A stretch of DNA of 64,000 bases. Origin: Solen grandis (Eukaryota; Mollusca; Bivalvia; Adapedonta; Solenidae). Under the pieces are notes generated by a model. It saw only the letters and a program-made list of their open reading frames with translations. It was not told where the DNA came from and did not search any database. The position numbers and the translations under genes are program-made. Numbering within the stretch: the first letter of the stretch is position 1; each line of letters begins with the position of its first letter. This document shows positions 10,801 through 22,304 of the stretch, piece by piece. The DNA is taken from the NCBI GenBank assembly GCA_021229015.1, contig CM037783.1, positions 24,618,052 through 24,682,051 on the forward strand, in the 5' to 3' direction.

Positions 10801-12461
10801 AAAATTTTTGTTATAGCAAAATTGTTTAAAATAAGACTTTAAAAATGACACTTTCAATTTTATTTATTTATTTTCTTTTTGCTTTGAAAAATATATCATT
10901 AAAGGGATTGTTTCAAAACTTCATCATTTAAAAAAATTTTTCCAAAGGTAAATATGTTTTTATGACATTTTCTTCCCTTGTTTACTTATAAAAAGAAATG
11001 AAATAAATAATTTTTAAATTAAAGGGTTAGTATCTGGAGGGATGCATTTTTTTCAGTATGGAATTAGTATGTCACAAAGGAGAACCCACCCAACCCCGCA
11101 AAAAAAAAAAAAAAAAAAATAACTCAAGAAAACAGCGGGTAATAAAAAAATTTTTTTAACTTTAAAGGGAAAATGTGAGATAAATTCAAAATTTCTAGAA
11201 TTTGAAGATGATGAGTGAGAGAAAGTTTTGGACATAAAAGATATTTTGATTTTTTATCAAATCAAACACAGAATTGTAATTTATATGACTTTCTATCTAA
11301 TAAAAGTCAAGGGGGGAAATTCACCCAAAATCCAAAAAATTCCGACTCGTCAGAATGATTTTCCTTTCTGCGACAGCATGTTTTTTAAATACGATCTAAC
11401 TTGAAGTGCTGACAAAAAAAATTTTAAAAGTATAAAAAATTTTATTCCCCCAAAAATAGATCAAAACCTTTGATCCCATATCTACTTTTTGTTTTTAAAT
11501 CTCATTGACAGTTTCCCTTGCCAACTTTTTAAGGGCCTGTTTATTTCTTAGAAGCCCTCGCGATTTCCCGTTTTAACGACATTTGGGTGACCACGTGGCA
11601 CGTGATTTATGGTATCTGCCCAATTTTTTGGTTTTTTTATGAAAAAAAACGCAAATTTTTCCCAAAAAATAGCACAGAAGAATAAATTTGCATAGGAATT
11701 TTCCACGGGATAAAACTTAAATTTTGCATGAAAAAAGAAAACGAAACTTGACACGCACATTCTATTTTTTTAGTCATTTTCCCCGATTTTTTTGGTTGAT
11801 ATATGTTTTTTTAAAATTTAAAGAATCCAGTAATAATGAAAAAGAAAGATTTTTATTTCCCTAAAAAATTTTTGGGAAATATCGATATTTCCGGGGGCGA
11901 AATTTTTTACAAAAGACGAGTTCCCCCATGAACACGCATACAAAACCCGGGGGCCCCAAGTATCAAAATGTTTCTAATGTAATTAAATTTTTAGAACAAA
12001 CACATGTTTTAAAAAAGGGTTGTAATTATTAAAGTTTTTTTAACAGCAAAATTGCTATTTAAGGGCTTTTTTTTTCCCATAAGGCCCCTTTTTTGCTGTT
12101 TAAAAAATGACTGCCCTCAGATTGATCTCCATGAAGTAACGGGTATTTGAGTCAAAATGCGTCCCGTATGAAGTAATAATAAAAAGCGTCAGAGGGGACT
12201 CTAGAAGTAAAGGGGTTTAAATTTTCGAAATTTTCCCCCTCCGGGACAGACATTTGTCGGGGCACATTGTCTGATGAAATGTATTTTTTAAACGGGCCCC
12301 AAAGGGCTACTGAAATTATTTTTTCCGGGCATCGGGAGCTTTTATCGGGCCCTGGACTGGAAAGGGGGGCCCATCCAATCTGAATCCTGTGAAACGTGAG
12401 TAAAAAAGCGTCTAAAGTTTGGCGTAGTATACTACGCCCTCGCGGGAGCGGCAAGGGGCCC

Positions 12462-12497
<36 letters not shown>

Positions 12498-12640
12498 TGA
12501 AAAAAAAAAAATAGGGTCGGGACCTTTTTTCTAGGGAGGGTCGGGGGTTTCCGGAAACAAACAATTTTTTTTTTTTAAACCTCATCAAGAAAATGGTACA
12601 CCTAGTGTAGGAGTGTTTTTCAGACTAATTACCGTATTTT
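7900..12640. other. Long AT-rich stretch of poor apparent base quality; presumed Sec16 intron
   Basis: No gene is recognised over 4.7 kb. The sequence is dominated by runs of A, T and sometimes C or G, for example the poly-T tract near 12463-12492. Repeat fragments inside it (about 9640-9850) look like error-laden versions of cleaner copies elsewhere. It lies between two exons that align consecutively to Sec16, so it is best read as intron with poorly polished consensus. Confidence 0.5.
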
Positions 12641-12698
12641 TTGTTTTAGTATGATTTGTAATGTTAGGCCATCTGGGGGTTTTATTTTTCTATTTCAG

Positions 12699-12855
12699 AA
12701 TGTAGAAGAAGTAGACATCATTGATCTGTTGCTGGGGCACACGAACCCCCAACCTGGACTACCCCGCGCAATGGACCAAGTCCTTTGGGGGAGGGACAGA
12801 TCGATTCAAAAAAACCTGCTTTTGTATGGTCAGAAAAAAGGGGAGTGTGAGACAG
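12699..12855 (+). CDS. SEC16: Sec16 central conserved domain, following exon (damaged)
   Basis: After a TATTTCAG acceptor (ends 12698) the frame reads NVEEVDIIDLLLGHT, NPQPGLPRAMDQVLWGRD, then SIQKNLLLYGQKKGECET. It aligns directly after the 7175-7303 exon: IRKDG + NVEEVDIIDLLL corresponds to the Sec16 pattern CRQNG + TVVGTDIAELLL, and NLLLYGQKK to ELLLYGRKK. The join is one base short (two bases left by the donor, none spare at this acceptor), and the expected donor is GAAAT where GTAAAT would be needed after GACAG. Both defects are single-base and lie in the low-quality stretch, so they are more likely consensus errors than real mutations; a decayed gene copy is the alternative. Confidence 0.6.
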
Positions 12856-12944
12856 GAAATACAACCAGTGTTTACCATCATGTTAGTTGGGGTCCTATCT
12901 CTCAGTTTGGGTGTCCCCCCTTTTGCTAAATTCATAGTATTTTT

Positions 12945-14371
12945 AGCTCCATGAGCCCCAACGTCCCCAAGGTGACTTTTTTTGATCGCCTTTTGTTTCC
13001 GGGGTCCCCTCCCTCCGTGCGTGCGGGGCGTCCGTGGGGTCCCCGGGGTCAACAATTGCTTCAAACAACATCTTTCCCCCAAAAAGGTTTGGGCCCAAAT
13101 TTTTAAAAATATTTTGCGGGGAAAGTTCCTTGGATGAAGCTTTTAAATAAAGTTTTTATAAATTTCTGGTCCATTGCATAATTAGGGCACAGGACTAAAA
13201 ATAGTTTTTAAAAAAAAGCAAAAATTTGGGAAAAACTTCTTCCCGCAACACTGCAAGGCCCAAGCTTTGATATTTGGTATTAGAAAACATCTTAGGGCCA
13301 CTACCAAATTGTAAAAAACATGGGCCCCATGATAAAAAATGCCCCCCGCACCGGGGGCCCTTGTTTTTAAAATAGAGTTAAAAAAGAAAAAACTTAAAAA
13401 AAACTTCTTTTTATGAATCCATAAGGCCAAAGCTTAGGGTTTTTTGGGATGTAAAACATCATCTTATGGGCCCCCTACCAAATTGTACAAACCCCTAGCC
13501 CTATGGGATAAATAAAACCCCGCACCAGGGGTTTACTTGTTTAAATAGAGTTATATTTGGAAAATCTTAAAAAATCTTCTTCTATGAATCCATAAAAGGG
13601 CCCAGAGCTTTGAAAATTTTGGTTTTTACATCATTTATGGGCCACTACCAAGATTGTACAAATCAAAAACCCCATGGTGATAAATGACCCCGCACCAGGG
13701 TCACTTGTTTTACATAGAGTTATATAGGAAAATCTTAAAAAATCTTCTTCTATGAATCCATAAGGCCTGGAGCTTAGATATTGGTATGTAGCATCACTTA
13801 TGGGCCACTCCCAAAGTTTGTACAAATCAATAGCCCTATGGTGATAAATGACCCCGCACCAGGGGTCACTTGTTTTACATAGAGTTATATAGGAAAATCT
13901 TAAAAAATCTTTCTTCCCATGAATGCATAAGGCCTAGAGCTTAGATATTTGGTATGTAGCATCATCTTTTGGGCCACTACCAAGATTGTACAAATCATAG
14001 CCCAATGGTGATAAATGACCCCACACCAGGGGTCACTGTTTTACATAGATTTTAAATAGGAAAATCTTAAAAAATCTTTCTTCTATGAATCAATAAGGCC
14101 TAGAGCTAAGATTTTTGGTATGTAGTAGCATCTAATGGTTCATTAAAAAAGATTTTCAAAGTCTTGGCCCTATGGTGATAAATGACCTTGCGCCCAAGCC
14201 CTTCTCTGAAACCATATGGCCCATTGCTTAGATATTGGTGTGTAGAATTGTCAGGGGTAAAAATGTTTTAAATTAAGTTATAAACAGAATCCTTGTCTGT
14301 TTAAAAACCTTGACATCAGTTGAAGCAATGGTACTCAGGTGAGCGATTCAGGGCCATCAAAGGCCCTCTTT
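12945..14371 (+). repeat. Dispersed repeat with 165-bp array (copy 2, distorted)
   Basis: The order of elements is the same as at 3459-4840: a GAGC/GGTGAC left end, a CGTGCGTGCG-like stretch, the AACAATTGCTTCAAACAACA block, about five 165-bp units, and the right end AGGTGAGCGATTCAGGGCCA followed by GGCCCTCTT. Compared with copy 1 it has many homopolymer length changes and small gains in its first 700 bases, and becomes much cleaner after about 13680. Confidence 0.85.
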
Positions 14372-14387
14372 TTAAATAGTTAACACG

Positions 14388-14475
14388 GGACCCTGGCTGT
14401 AAAATATTGCCAACACATTTGCCAAGGAGAAAAATTAAAGAGCCAAATTTAAGAAGTTTGAGTCCCAAAATTTGG
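14388..14475 (+). repeat. Left-end fragment of the 5286-6224 element family
   Basis: ACCCTGGCTGTAAAA, TTTGCCAAGGAGAAAAATTA and AGAGCCAAATTTAAGAAGTT match the start of the 5286-6224 element almost base for base. It is cut off just before the CGAAGCGTACC cluster. Confidence 0.65.
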
Positions 14476-14480
14476 GTTAT

Positions 14481-15946
14481 AGACGAAGCGTACCAATTTC
14501 CGAAGCGTACCAGGACGAAGCGTAACCCTTATGTGGTTTGAAGCGTACCACTTTGAAAATTTTATCGGGGAAAATTTCTTGAATATGAATAAGTTTAGTT
14601 GCTGATGTTTATTAACATCCATAACTTGAATTTAAATTTTATATTTGAGTTTATGTACTTATTTGAAAACAGCGACATCGATTTTTGTAGAAAAAAAAAT
14701 AAAACGCGGAACCTCAAAACGGCAACCAGGAATATAAACTATATACCGGGAATGTCAATTAATTTCAAATTCAATTTTGTATATCATAAGTGTTTCATTA
14801 TCATCCTACATTAATTTTTCTAAATGCATTCATGTTTTTGTTAATATTTTAACGAAAAATGCAACGCAATATTAAATTTTATCTTTTAAAATTGCGAAAC
14901 TATATACATACAAGCATGATGCCGAACCTTTTAATCATTAAAGGCAATAATTATGTACAATCATCAAAAGCCGACTGTTATTACATTATCAAATCAATTA
15001 TGATTGATTATTGCTTTAATTAGCAATCATCATAGGTTTGTGTCAGTATTAAACCAAAACCGAGAAACGTTAATGACATCGGTTTGCTTTAATCGGTTTT
15101 CACACATAAATCATACCGACACGAATTACTCAAACAATAATTCGCATCGTATAAAATGGTGCGCATAGAAATAGAATGCACTCATCATGTCGGACTATCC
15201 GTGTATCGACTTTCTTTGAACATGACTGGACGTGACCTGACCTCCTGGCCTATATACTTCAAAGAAAACCGAATCCTTTAACCATATCCAACCCGATTAC
15301 CTAGTACAAGCGCGTGTTAACACCTAGTCTTTGCACAGAATCAAATTACGTCACAGGGGCATGGGGTTGGCGCGTGTCGATAGACAGTAAAACAATTAAA
15401 TCAGCAATATCTCCCGTAGCATTTGAGGAAGCATGACTTTTTGTTTGTTGATTTTTTTTCTTTTAAAGACATTAGTTTCCTTTTCAATCGCATACGAATA
15501 CTACCTTTGGATCCATAATGAATAAGAGACATGGATTTCTTAATGCCAAATTGCAGTTTTTCAAAATTGTGCTGGTATGTTTTTAAAATATTAATCCTAT
15601 TCCGATATTGATCTAGGTACTTACATGCATGCATTTTCATAGTAACAACAAGATCCCGTATTGGGCTAAAATACGTCCCTAAACACGAAAAAAAGAAGAA
15701 AAAAAAGATTATCTGCATATGTAATCTGGGCATTTTCGGGTATCACTCGATTTTTCACTCAATGTCTGGCCTTTATTATTATAATATTGCATGTTCGACA
15801 AAATATTATTCCATTCTGTCAATATCACCTTTAAATCATTTCATTTAAATACAAAACATAAAAATTAGCGCTAAATTCCTATTTTGAAAAATGGGCGCTT
15901 CGGGAATGGACGCTTTGGTAATGGTACGCTTTCGTCCATTACCTCA
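14481..15946. mobile_element. Possible DNA element with inverted clusters of a GAAGCGTACCA motif
   Basis: Four copies of (C)GAAGCGTA(C)C occur at 14483-14552. The inverted form (GCGCTTCG, GGACGCTTTGG, GGTACGCTTTCGTCC) occurs at 15893-15936, just before the 100-N gap. Such subterminal clusters in opposite orientation resemble transposase-binding sites at the ends of a DNA transposon. The interior is AT-rich with no transposase recognised. The right end may be cut by the gap. Confidence 0.4.
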
Positions 15947-16046
15947 NNNNNNNNNNNNNNNNNNNNNNNNNNNNNNNNNNNNNNNNNNNNNNNNNNNNNN
16001 NNNNNNNNNNNNNNNNNNNNNNNNNNNNNNNNNNNNNNNNNNNNNN
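15947..16046. other. Assembly gap, 100 N
   Basis: Exactly 100 N, the usual placeholder for a scaffold join of unknown length. Sequences on either side need not be adjacent. Confidence 0.99.
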
Positions 16047-16073
16047 AATATCCTAACTGGGAGTTATCTTGAT

Positions 16074-16315
16074 TTAACCCTTTCCCTCATAGAGGAAACC
16101 ATGAAAAGGCCTATGCGAACAGCATAAAACCAGATCAGCCTGCGAGTAACTCGCAGGCTGATCAGGTTTTATGCTGTTAGCTGCTCCTCAGTGGTCTGGA
16201 AATGAGGATTTTGTAATTAAATTTGGTAAGGTTTAACTGTGGTTTTCTGCAGATCAGGCTTTATGTGGTACCTTCTGAGTGCTTAAAAATGAGTCTATAT
16301 GAGGGAAAGGGTTAA
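16074..16315 (+). mobile_element. TTAA-flanked hairpin MITE, copy 1
   Basis: Bounded by TTAA on both sides with inverted ends CCCTTTCCCTCATA, 242 bases including both TTAAs. The interior holds a near-perfect hairpin around GCCTGCGAGT|AACTCGCAGGC with arms extending through CAGCATAAAACC. TTAA target sites with CCCTT ends are typical of piggyBac-superfamily elements. Three further copies lie at 52491, 55351 and 58443. Confidence 0.9.
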
Positions 16316-18489
16316 TAATATTAATAAAGTATGGTCCAATACCTAATGACATTGCCTGTTCATACTGATTAAGTCATAAGGAATTGCCAAAATAATAACT
16401 AACAATAATATTTGTTACATAAGATAAAACAAAGGTTATCCTCTGATTAGATGTAGGTTGAAATTTTGAAATTTGTATGAACATTTATACAGCATTTCTA
16501 ATAAAGACATGTAAGTAGGTTAGGGAGCAAACATACAAATAACAGAAACATCAAGGTCACTGACAATTGCCGGTATTAACATTCAATGACATTTTTATCA
16601 GAAAACTGTCATAGTATCTGTAGAGTTTGATTCTGAATAAAACGTACTGATATCAGTCAATGCCTTTACCAATGCTTTTCTATTTCCAGAAAGAAGACGA
16701 ACCATGCACCATCGGTGGAAAATATAAGAACTAGGTTCCGTAAAAGTCCGAAGATACTTGAGACATTTACACACAATTGATATGGCTATGAACAATTAAT
16801 GTATATTTCTGATATATGTTGTTTAAATAATTAACCATACAGCTTTCAGTACAAAGATGGTATAATGTTGATGTTAATTCTTTCCTACCTCTTTTTTTAA
16901 AGAAAGAAATCGCCCTAATTTCAAAATATCATGTGAGCACCACGCGCATTGTTTCTACTTTTTTAATGAGGAGTTCATTAAGGCCTGTCTAACAGAAACA
17001 CGGTTCTGATACATTGTCGTCATAACCAAATTTAGGCTTGTTTGGAATATATATGTCAACACCCTAGGCAATGGACGACCGAAACATATTTTTTATTGCT
17101 TGGGAAATACACAGATTCAATTAGGTCCATCCACATCCTTGGGCGGCATGAGGCTAGTTATACTTGTACCATAGAAAGAACGTAGTTTCTACGCTTCATT
17201 GACCATATGTTCAACCGACATAATTAAGGCAATATCCGAAAAAGGAAATTTGTACTTTCTATACAAGTTCATTCACCGACGAAAAGAACATTTCCTGCCT
17301 GGGAGAATATAAAAATATGCGAGAGAATCGCTTTACTGTTTTAGGGTGTATAAATAAGTTTTGCTATTTTTTTTAAGAAACTGACTATTAAAAAGAAATA
17401 TTACAATGAGTTATTGAAAAAAATAGGTGTATGGTACTAGTGAGGATAATATTATATTCACATGCCTTTTAGCCGGATCATTAAGTCTTCTATACCGGAA
17501 GAGAATCTTTAGAAAATAAAAATATTTTCAAATTTAGTTTTTGAGTGAATACAACTTGCCTGAAATTACTGTTTTTAAAAATGCAGTTCGTATGTTATAG
17601 TTTACAACCTAGTACATCTATTTTATATTCGTTACAATTTGATCAGCTGACATATTCTGCGGTAGGTGAATCAGTCTCTGTCCTACATGTATGTAAGGAA
17701 ATTTGGTTGTGATGCTTACCATGTCATTTCCGTTGGCTTTATTCACTTTCTCCGTTAGAATCTGATAAGTGTACAGCTCTTCCCCAACTACCCATGTAGG
17801 TGATTGTTGCTGATTGCTAGAATCGTTTCTAATGACTGTTCGTACATTTCCCTCTCTTCGTGTATACACCTTTGTTTTTCATGCTATGAGCTTTGTAAAG
17901 TTCAACGCAATAAACATACAAAACGCTTGTATTCCGTATTCCTTAGTTATAGAAGCAGAATATTTTGTTATTTCTTCCCTTTGCGTGCATTCAGCAATAT
18001 TTCATGCATTGACCCAAGACACGCTCATTAGACTGAGGCAGTTCTGAAACAAATTTTGACAGTCCATTAAAAAAAGGTCATACAAAGTGTTAACCAATGC
18101 CACGAAAGGCCCTATTAATTGGATTGAGACTTTAAGTTTCCATTTCTTAAATATGTTTAATTTGTGGTAAGCGCTTCCCTTTATCAGAGTCTGGAGAGAA
18201 AATGTGTTCGGCCAAATTCAAAAAGAGTATACTATAAATATGATTATCTGATCTTTATAAGTATTTGTCATTTTGCATGCTTCAAAAACAAGTCTCTGAG
18301 AACTAAAGAAGCTTTAGTGTCGTGTTTATTTATGAAACTAATCTTAATCAACATATTCCAGATAAAACTCCCTTTTCCTAATATACCGGTTATTCCTCCG
18401 AGAATGGTATGAATATGTTAGCCGGATGGATTCGGATAACCTCTCATTTAACCCTTCACCTCATTATTATTGATGTAGATGTACAAAAT
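16316..18489. other. No gene recognised
   Basis: AT-rich, no repeats of the families described here. A minus-strand open stretch at 17720-17869 ends at a good GTAAGC donor and has plausible codon content, but matches nothing I recognise and lacks a convincing acceptor, so it is not annotated as a gene. Confidence 0.4.
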
Positions 18490-18735
18490 TATGACCCTTC
18501 ACTTATCGGCGAGGTAAAAGCGTCGCCTCGGGTGCGGGAGGTCTCGGTTTCGATCCCCGACAGCGACATACCAAAGTTGTAAAAATTCCTGCTTGATGCT
18601 CAAAATATATGCAGGGTCATTCCAGGATTTGTTGACCCAGCGTCAGGATACTAGTGTGTGTGCGGTATCATTTCACATGTCTACAACGGGATACTGCAGT
18701 GTGGCAACAAACTGATAAGTGTCTGTATTGGTATC
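18490..18735 (+). mobile_element. SINE family B copy (diverged)
   Basis: A tRNA-like head with a B box (GGTTTCGATCCCC) is followed by the family-B body: GCGACATACCAAAGTTGTAA, GTCAGGATACTAGTGTG, GGTATCATTTCACATGTCTA and GATACTGCAGTGTGGCA. The 3' part is diverged compared with the 49.9 and 60.2 kb copies. Confidence 0.75.
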
Positions 18736-18938
18736 CCTTTATTTCACATCAAAACTACGTTAAATAAATTGATATCTATAAAAGTTATCTTGAAACATAT
18801 GATATAGAAATGTAGCAAGAAACGCGTATGCTAACCGTACTAAATATGATATTTTAATATTGAATATCTATTTACTTTATGAGAAATGTCTTCTTTATTT
18901 GGAGCTTTCTGAACCGCAGTATTTCCCGAATACATTCT

Positions 18939-19183
18939 AGGGGCCTCCGTGGCCGAGAGGGTAAAGTCGCTGACTTTAACACTCACTCAGCCTCTCACTG
19001 CGTGGGTTCGAATCCCGGAAGGGTCATTCGGATGTGAGGAAGCCTTCCAGTTGGCTTGCGGTAGGTCGGCGGTTCTACCCGGGTGCCTCCGTGCATTCGG
19101 GGTCTTCCTCCACCTGTTATTAGCTTGGCGTCGCTATATGACTGAAATACTGTCGAAGCGACGGTAAACTCAAGTAGTCAAGT
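18939..19183 (+). mobile_element. SINE family A, full length with target-site duplication
   Basis: Flanked by the 12-base direct repeat CGAATACATTCT (18927-18938 and 19184-19195). The head is tRNA-like: A box TGGCCGAGAGGG and B box GGTTCGAATCC, i.e. an internal RNA polymerase III promoter. The body contains GAGGAAGCCTTCCAGTTGGC and CTTCCTCCACCTG, ending in CGTCGCTATATGACTGAAAT...CGACGGTAAAC. The clean duplication indicates LINE-assisted retrotransposition that is not very old. Confidence 0.92.
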
Positions 19184-19195
19184 CGAATACATTCT

Positions 19196-20227
19196 CAACG
19201 TCTCAGATAACGTATACCATAAATGGCCCCCGCACCCGACGTTATTTTTGTCAGTATCGGATATATCCTACAGCTAAATCGTCGGAATCGTCAGAGGCAC
19301 TACGTGTGCCGACTGCACACATCACGTACTGACGCATTTTATTTCCAACTTAAGGATTGTAAATATTATATGTATAGTATCGTGACCAACTTTTCGCGAG
19401 GGAGCCAAAGAAGCGTTTCGTTGACTTTTTACAAGGTAACACCCTAAATTCTCACGAACGCTGAATCTATGCATAATAGGATATAAATAACGAGAATGCG
19501 TTCGAACTTTGTCAGACTAATCTGAGATTAACCAACTGACTAGTAAAAATGAACTACAAAGTATGTGCAATGGCAATTTGCTAACCTCAGGAATTAAAGA
19601 ATCAATACTGATCTAAATGAGAAATCCATTATATTGATCTAATATATTGTAGCCTGGAGAGCTTATGTATAAAATGAAAATTTTAATACAGTGCACTTTA
19701 TTTCGTTAATTAAAGCAGCTGTTTCTCTATTCGGGACAGCAGACGACATCATCCCAGTCGTCGTTTCTTTAAAGATGTATCTCATTCATATTAAACTCTT
19801 TCACTGTTAGCCATTGACTTAGAATTTGATTTTAACTATGTGTGTGAATTGCGTTTATAAGTACTCATCAAGTCGACTTGCTCATTTACTATATACTGGT
19901 AATTAAAGGGCTAGTGACAATCATGGACATGTCATTCTAACTATGAAATGCAGTTGGTTCAACACAGAGAGACAAACAATACATATAATAAACCAGGTAT
20001 ATATATATGTGTGTGTATGATATTAACCTAAACTATGTAAAAATAACATGTTGTGATTGTGATTTATGTATTATTTTCTTGTTTTGTTATATGTGAACAT
20101 GTGTAAATAAACGGACTGCAAATTGCAATAAAAAAAATAAGCTTCAACACAGAACTTCTGGTATCAACAGTTCGATCGATATCAACTGTCCTTAGGGAAA
20201 AAAAGAGTATAACGGATGCAACATGTA
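19196..20227. other. No gene recognised
   Basis: Unremarkable AT-rich DNA without recognisable coding sequence or repeats. Confidence 0.5.
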
Positions 20228-20710
20228 CAGTCGAACACTGAAACCTTGAACACAATACTTTACTCGAACACATTTAAAGGTCCCGGCAAAACTGATGTTT
20301 AATTTTTATTGTTCGACCTGGAGTGTCGAACACTGATGGCTGAACTTTCGAACTAAAGGGCTAGGTTCACAAAGGGGTAAAAACGGCCCACAATAAAATG
20401 TACTTTACAAATCAAAATCAAGTTATATTATGTTTACAGGTTACGAAACTGTATTTTTAATTCAGACAAACTTTATCTGAAGTAAATAACGATTAAATAA
20501 TACTAATGGATCCCTTCTCTTTTTATGCGATTTTTGACGTCGTTGACGTCGTTTTTTAACAGACCGACAGTTAAGGACGAATACCAGAAAAGTAAGTATT
20601 TCAGTTGATCAAAAAACATTTAATAATAAGTATTTAGACATCAATGGCACCAAAAGGCAGTATTAGAAAGTTACATATGAATGTAAAAATTACAATCAGT
20701 AACATTTTAT

Positions 20711-20741
20711 GCCCCCCCCCTCTCCCTCTCTCTCTCTCTCA
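20711..20741. repeat. C tract and (CT)n microsatellite
   Basis: A run of ten C followed by CT dinucleotides. A second (CT)n tract lies at 20994-21016. Confidence 0.9.
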
Positions 20742-22304
20742 TCAACATGCATATACGCATTTTACTTAAAGGAGTGGTTTCCTATATGCATAATATAGAA
20801 GAATCTATCAACACTGGCTTCTAATCAGTTGATTTTCCAATAGTTTTATAAAACTTTAGACTCATAGGTGTATATTGATTTTCAAATAATAATTGACATA
20901 TTCATCAATATACTAAAAGAGAAACACGTCAAAATTTAAGCTACACATACTGTTACTTATTTATTTTCTTATGCATTATATAAAAAAACGTTGCTCTCTC
21001 TCTCTCTCCCTCTCTCTAACAGTGAATAAACAGATTTGACATAAAACAATAGCATGTCTTTATAGAAAATTACTATTAGTAAATAAAAAGTTCCAACAAT
21101 ATTCGAACAAAAACTGATGAATCAATATATGTTTACTTGGATGAACATAATTTTTGTATATCAACTTTATAGATAACAAGAAATATCTTTTAACAAGAAC
21201 ATTCGTAATAAGACATATATTTTACAAAAGATATTCGACGGCATGCTTATTTTTTATCATTTCTGACTGGTCGAAATCCGATAAAAATATCTCAGTTAAT
21301 AGCAAACCATACATATGCCTCCAAAAAATGAAATATACGGTTTTGACGAGTATAAAAGTTAAGTATAATGTAAGCTGTTATATGATATACAGATTATTAT
21401 CTGTCTTCGCACGAACATACTTGAATGGCAAATTAATCATGGATAAAGCGTCTACTCCACCGCAATCAGTAAGGTAAACACTACCTGTCACCATCTTTTA
21501 TTCATACTGGGACGTTGAAATTACGTATCTACAGACGCCGCGGTTGTCACGAAACAAGGGAGATAATGTGACTCGGGAATAAAACCAATAACCGGTATAA
21601 TCATTTCTCATTTTTAAAGTTACCTAAAATGAAAGTTTTCTAACTTTGTATGATTAATTTTGTAGATTCAATTGAATTATTAGATCTAGAGTAGAAACAA
21701 ACTAAACATAATTGCCGAAATAAAATTATATATATTAAATATCTTTCTTTTTTTTCTTTATCTTTTGAAGGCTATGACAATAGATATATATTATATCTGT
21801 ATGAACTGTATACTTTGTTATTACTGTAAGAACATACGTACTGGAATTCGTCAAAAAAATTCACAAATTTCGGTATTATTTTTTAATTCATCTGTAGGTC
21901 CGCAACGTCTGAACAACATAAAATTAACACATTTTACGCATTTTTTAACAATCTTCAAGCCTAGAAAATATTTTTTTTTGATCAGTGCATGCGGACCATG
22001 TTAATTTTCAATGTAAATATTAAAAAAATGACTAAAACGTCGATTTTTTTGTTATATTGACCTAATTTGAATCCAAAAAAAAAAAAAAGATATATTTACC
22101 AAAAGAATATCATAAAATAATTGACCATATGATCAAACGGACATCTAATAATAATATGGTTGTGATGTTATCACGTGATCTAATGGCGGGTAGACGTGTT
22201 TTTTTTGAACGGGAGGAGAAAGAAATAAAAAAGGATAAATAAAGGAGTCATAGATGAGGAAAATGTCAAAAAGTTGGATTAAATGAGTGTTTGTGACATA
22301 CTTA

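Noticed and set aside
12759..13082. Minus-strand open frame of about 107 codons
   Set aside because: It overlaps the Sec16-like exon on the opposite strand and the left end of the 12945 repeat; no independent evidence for coding.
15947..16046. Open frames running through the N gap (also at 41089-41188)
   Set aside because: They consist of undefined bases; no protein can be inferred.
18949..19167. Open frame beginning MAERVKSLTL and a tRNA-like sequence that could be read as a tRNA gene
   Set aside because: The sequence is the SINE family A copy; the tRNA part lacks a normal acceptor stem end and runs on into the SINE body, with target duplications outside.
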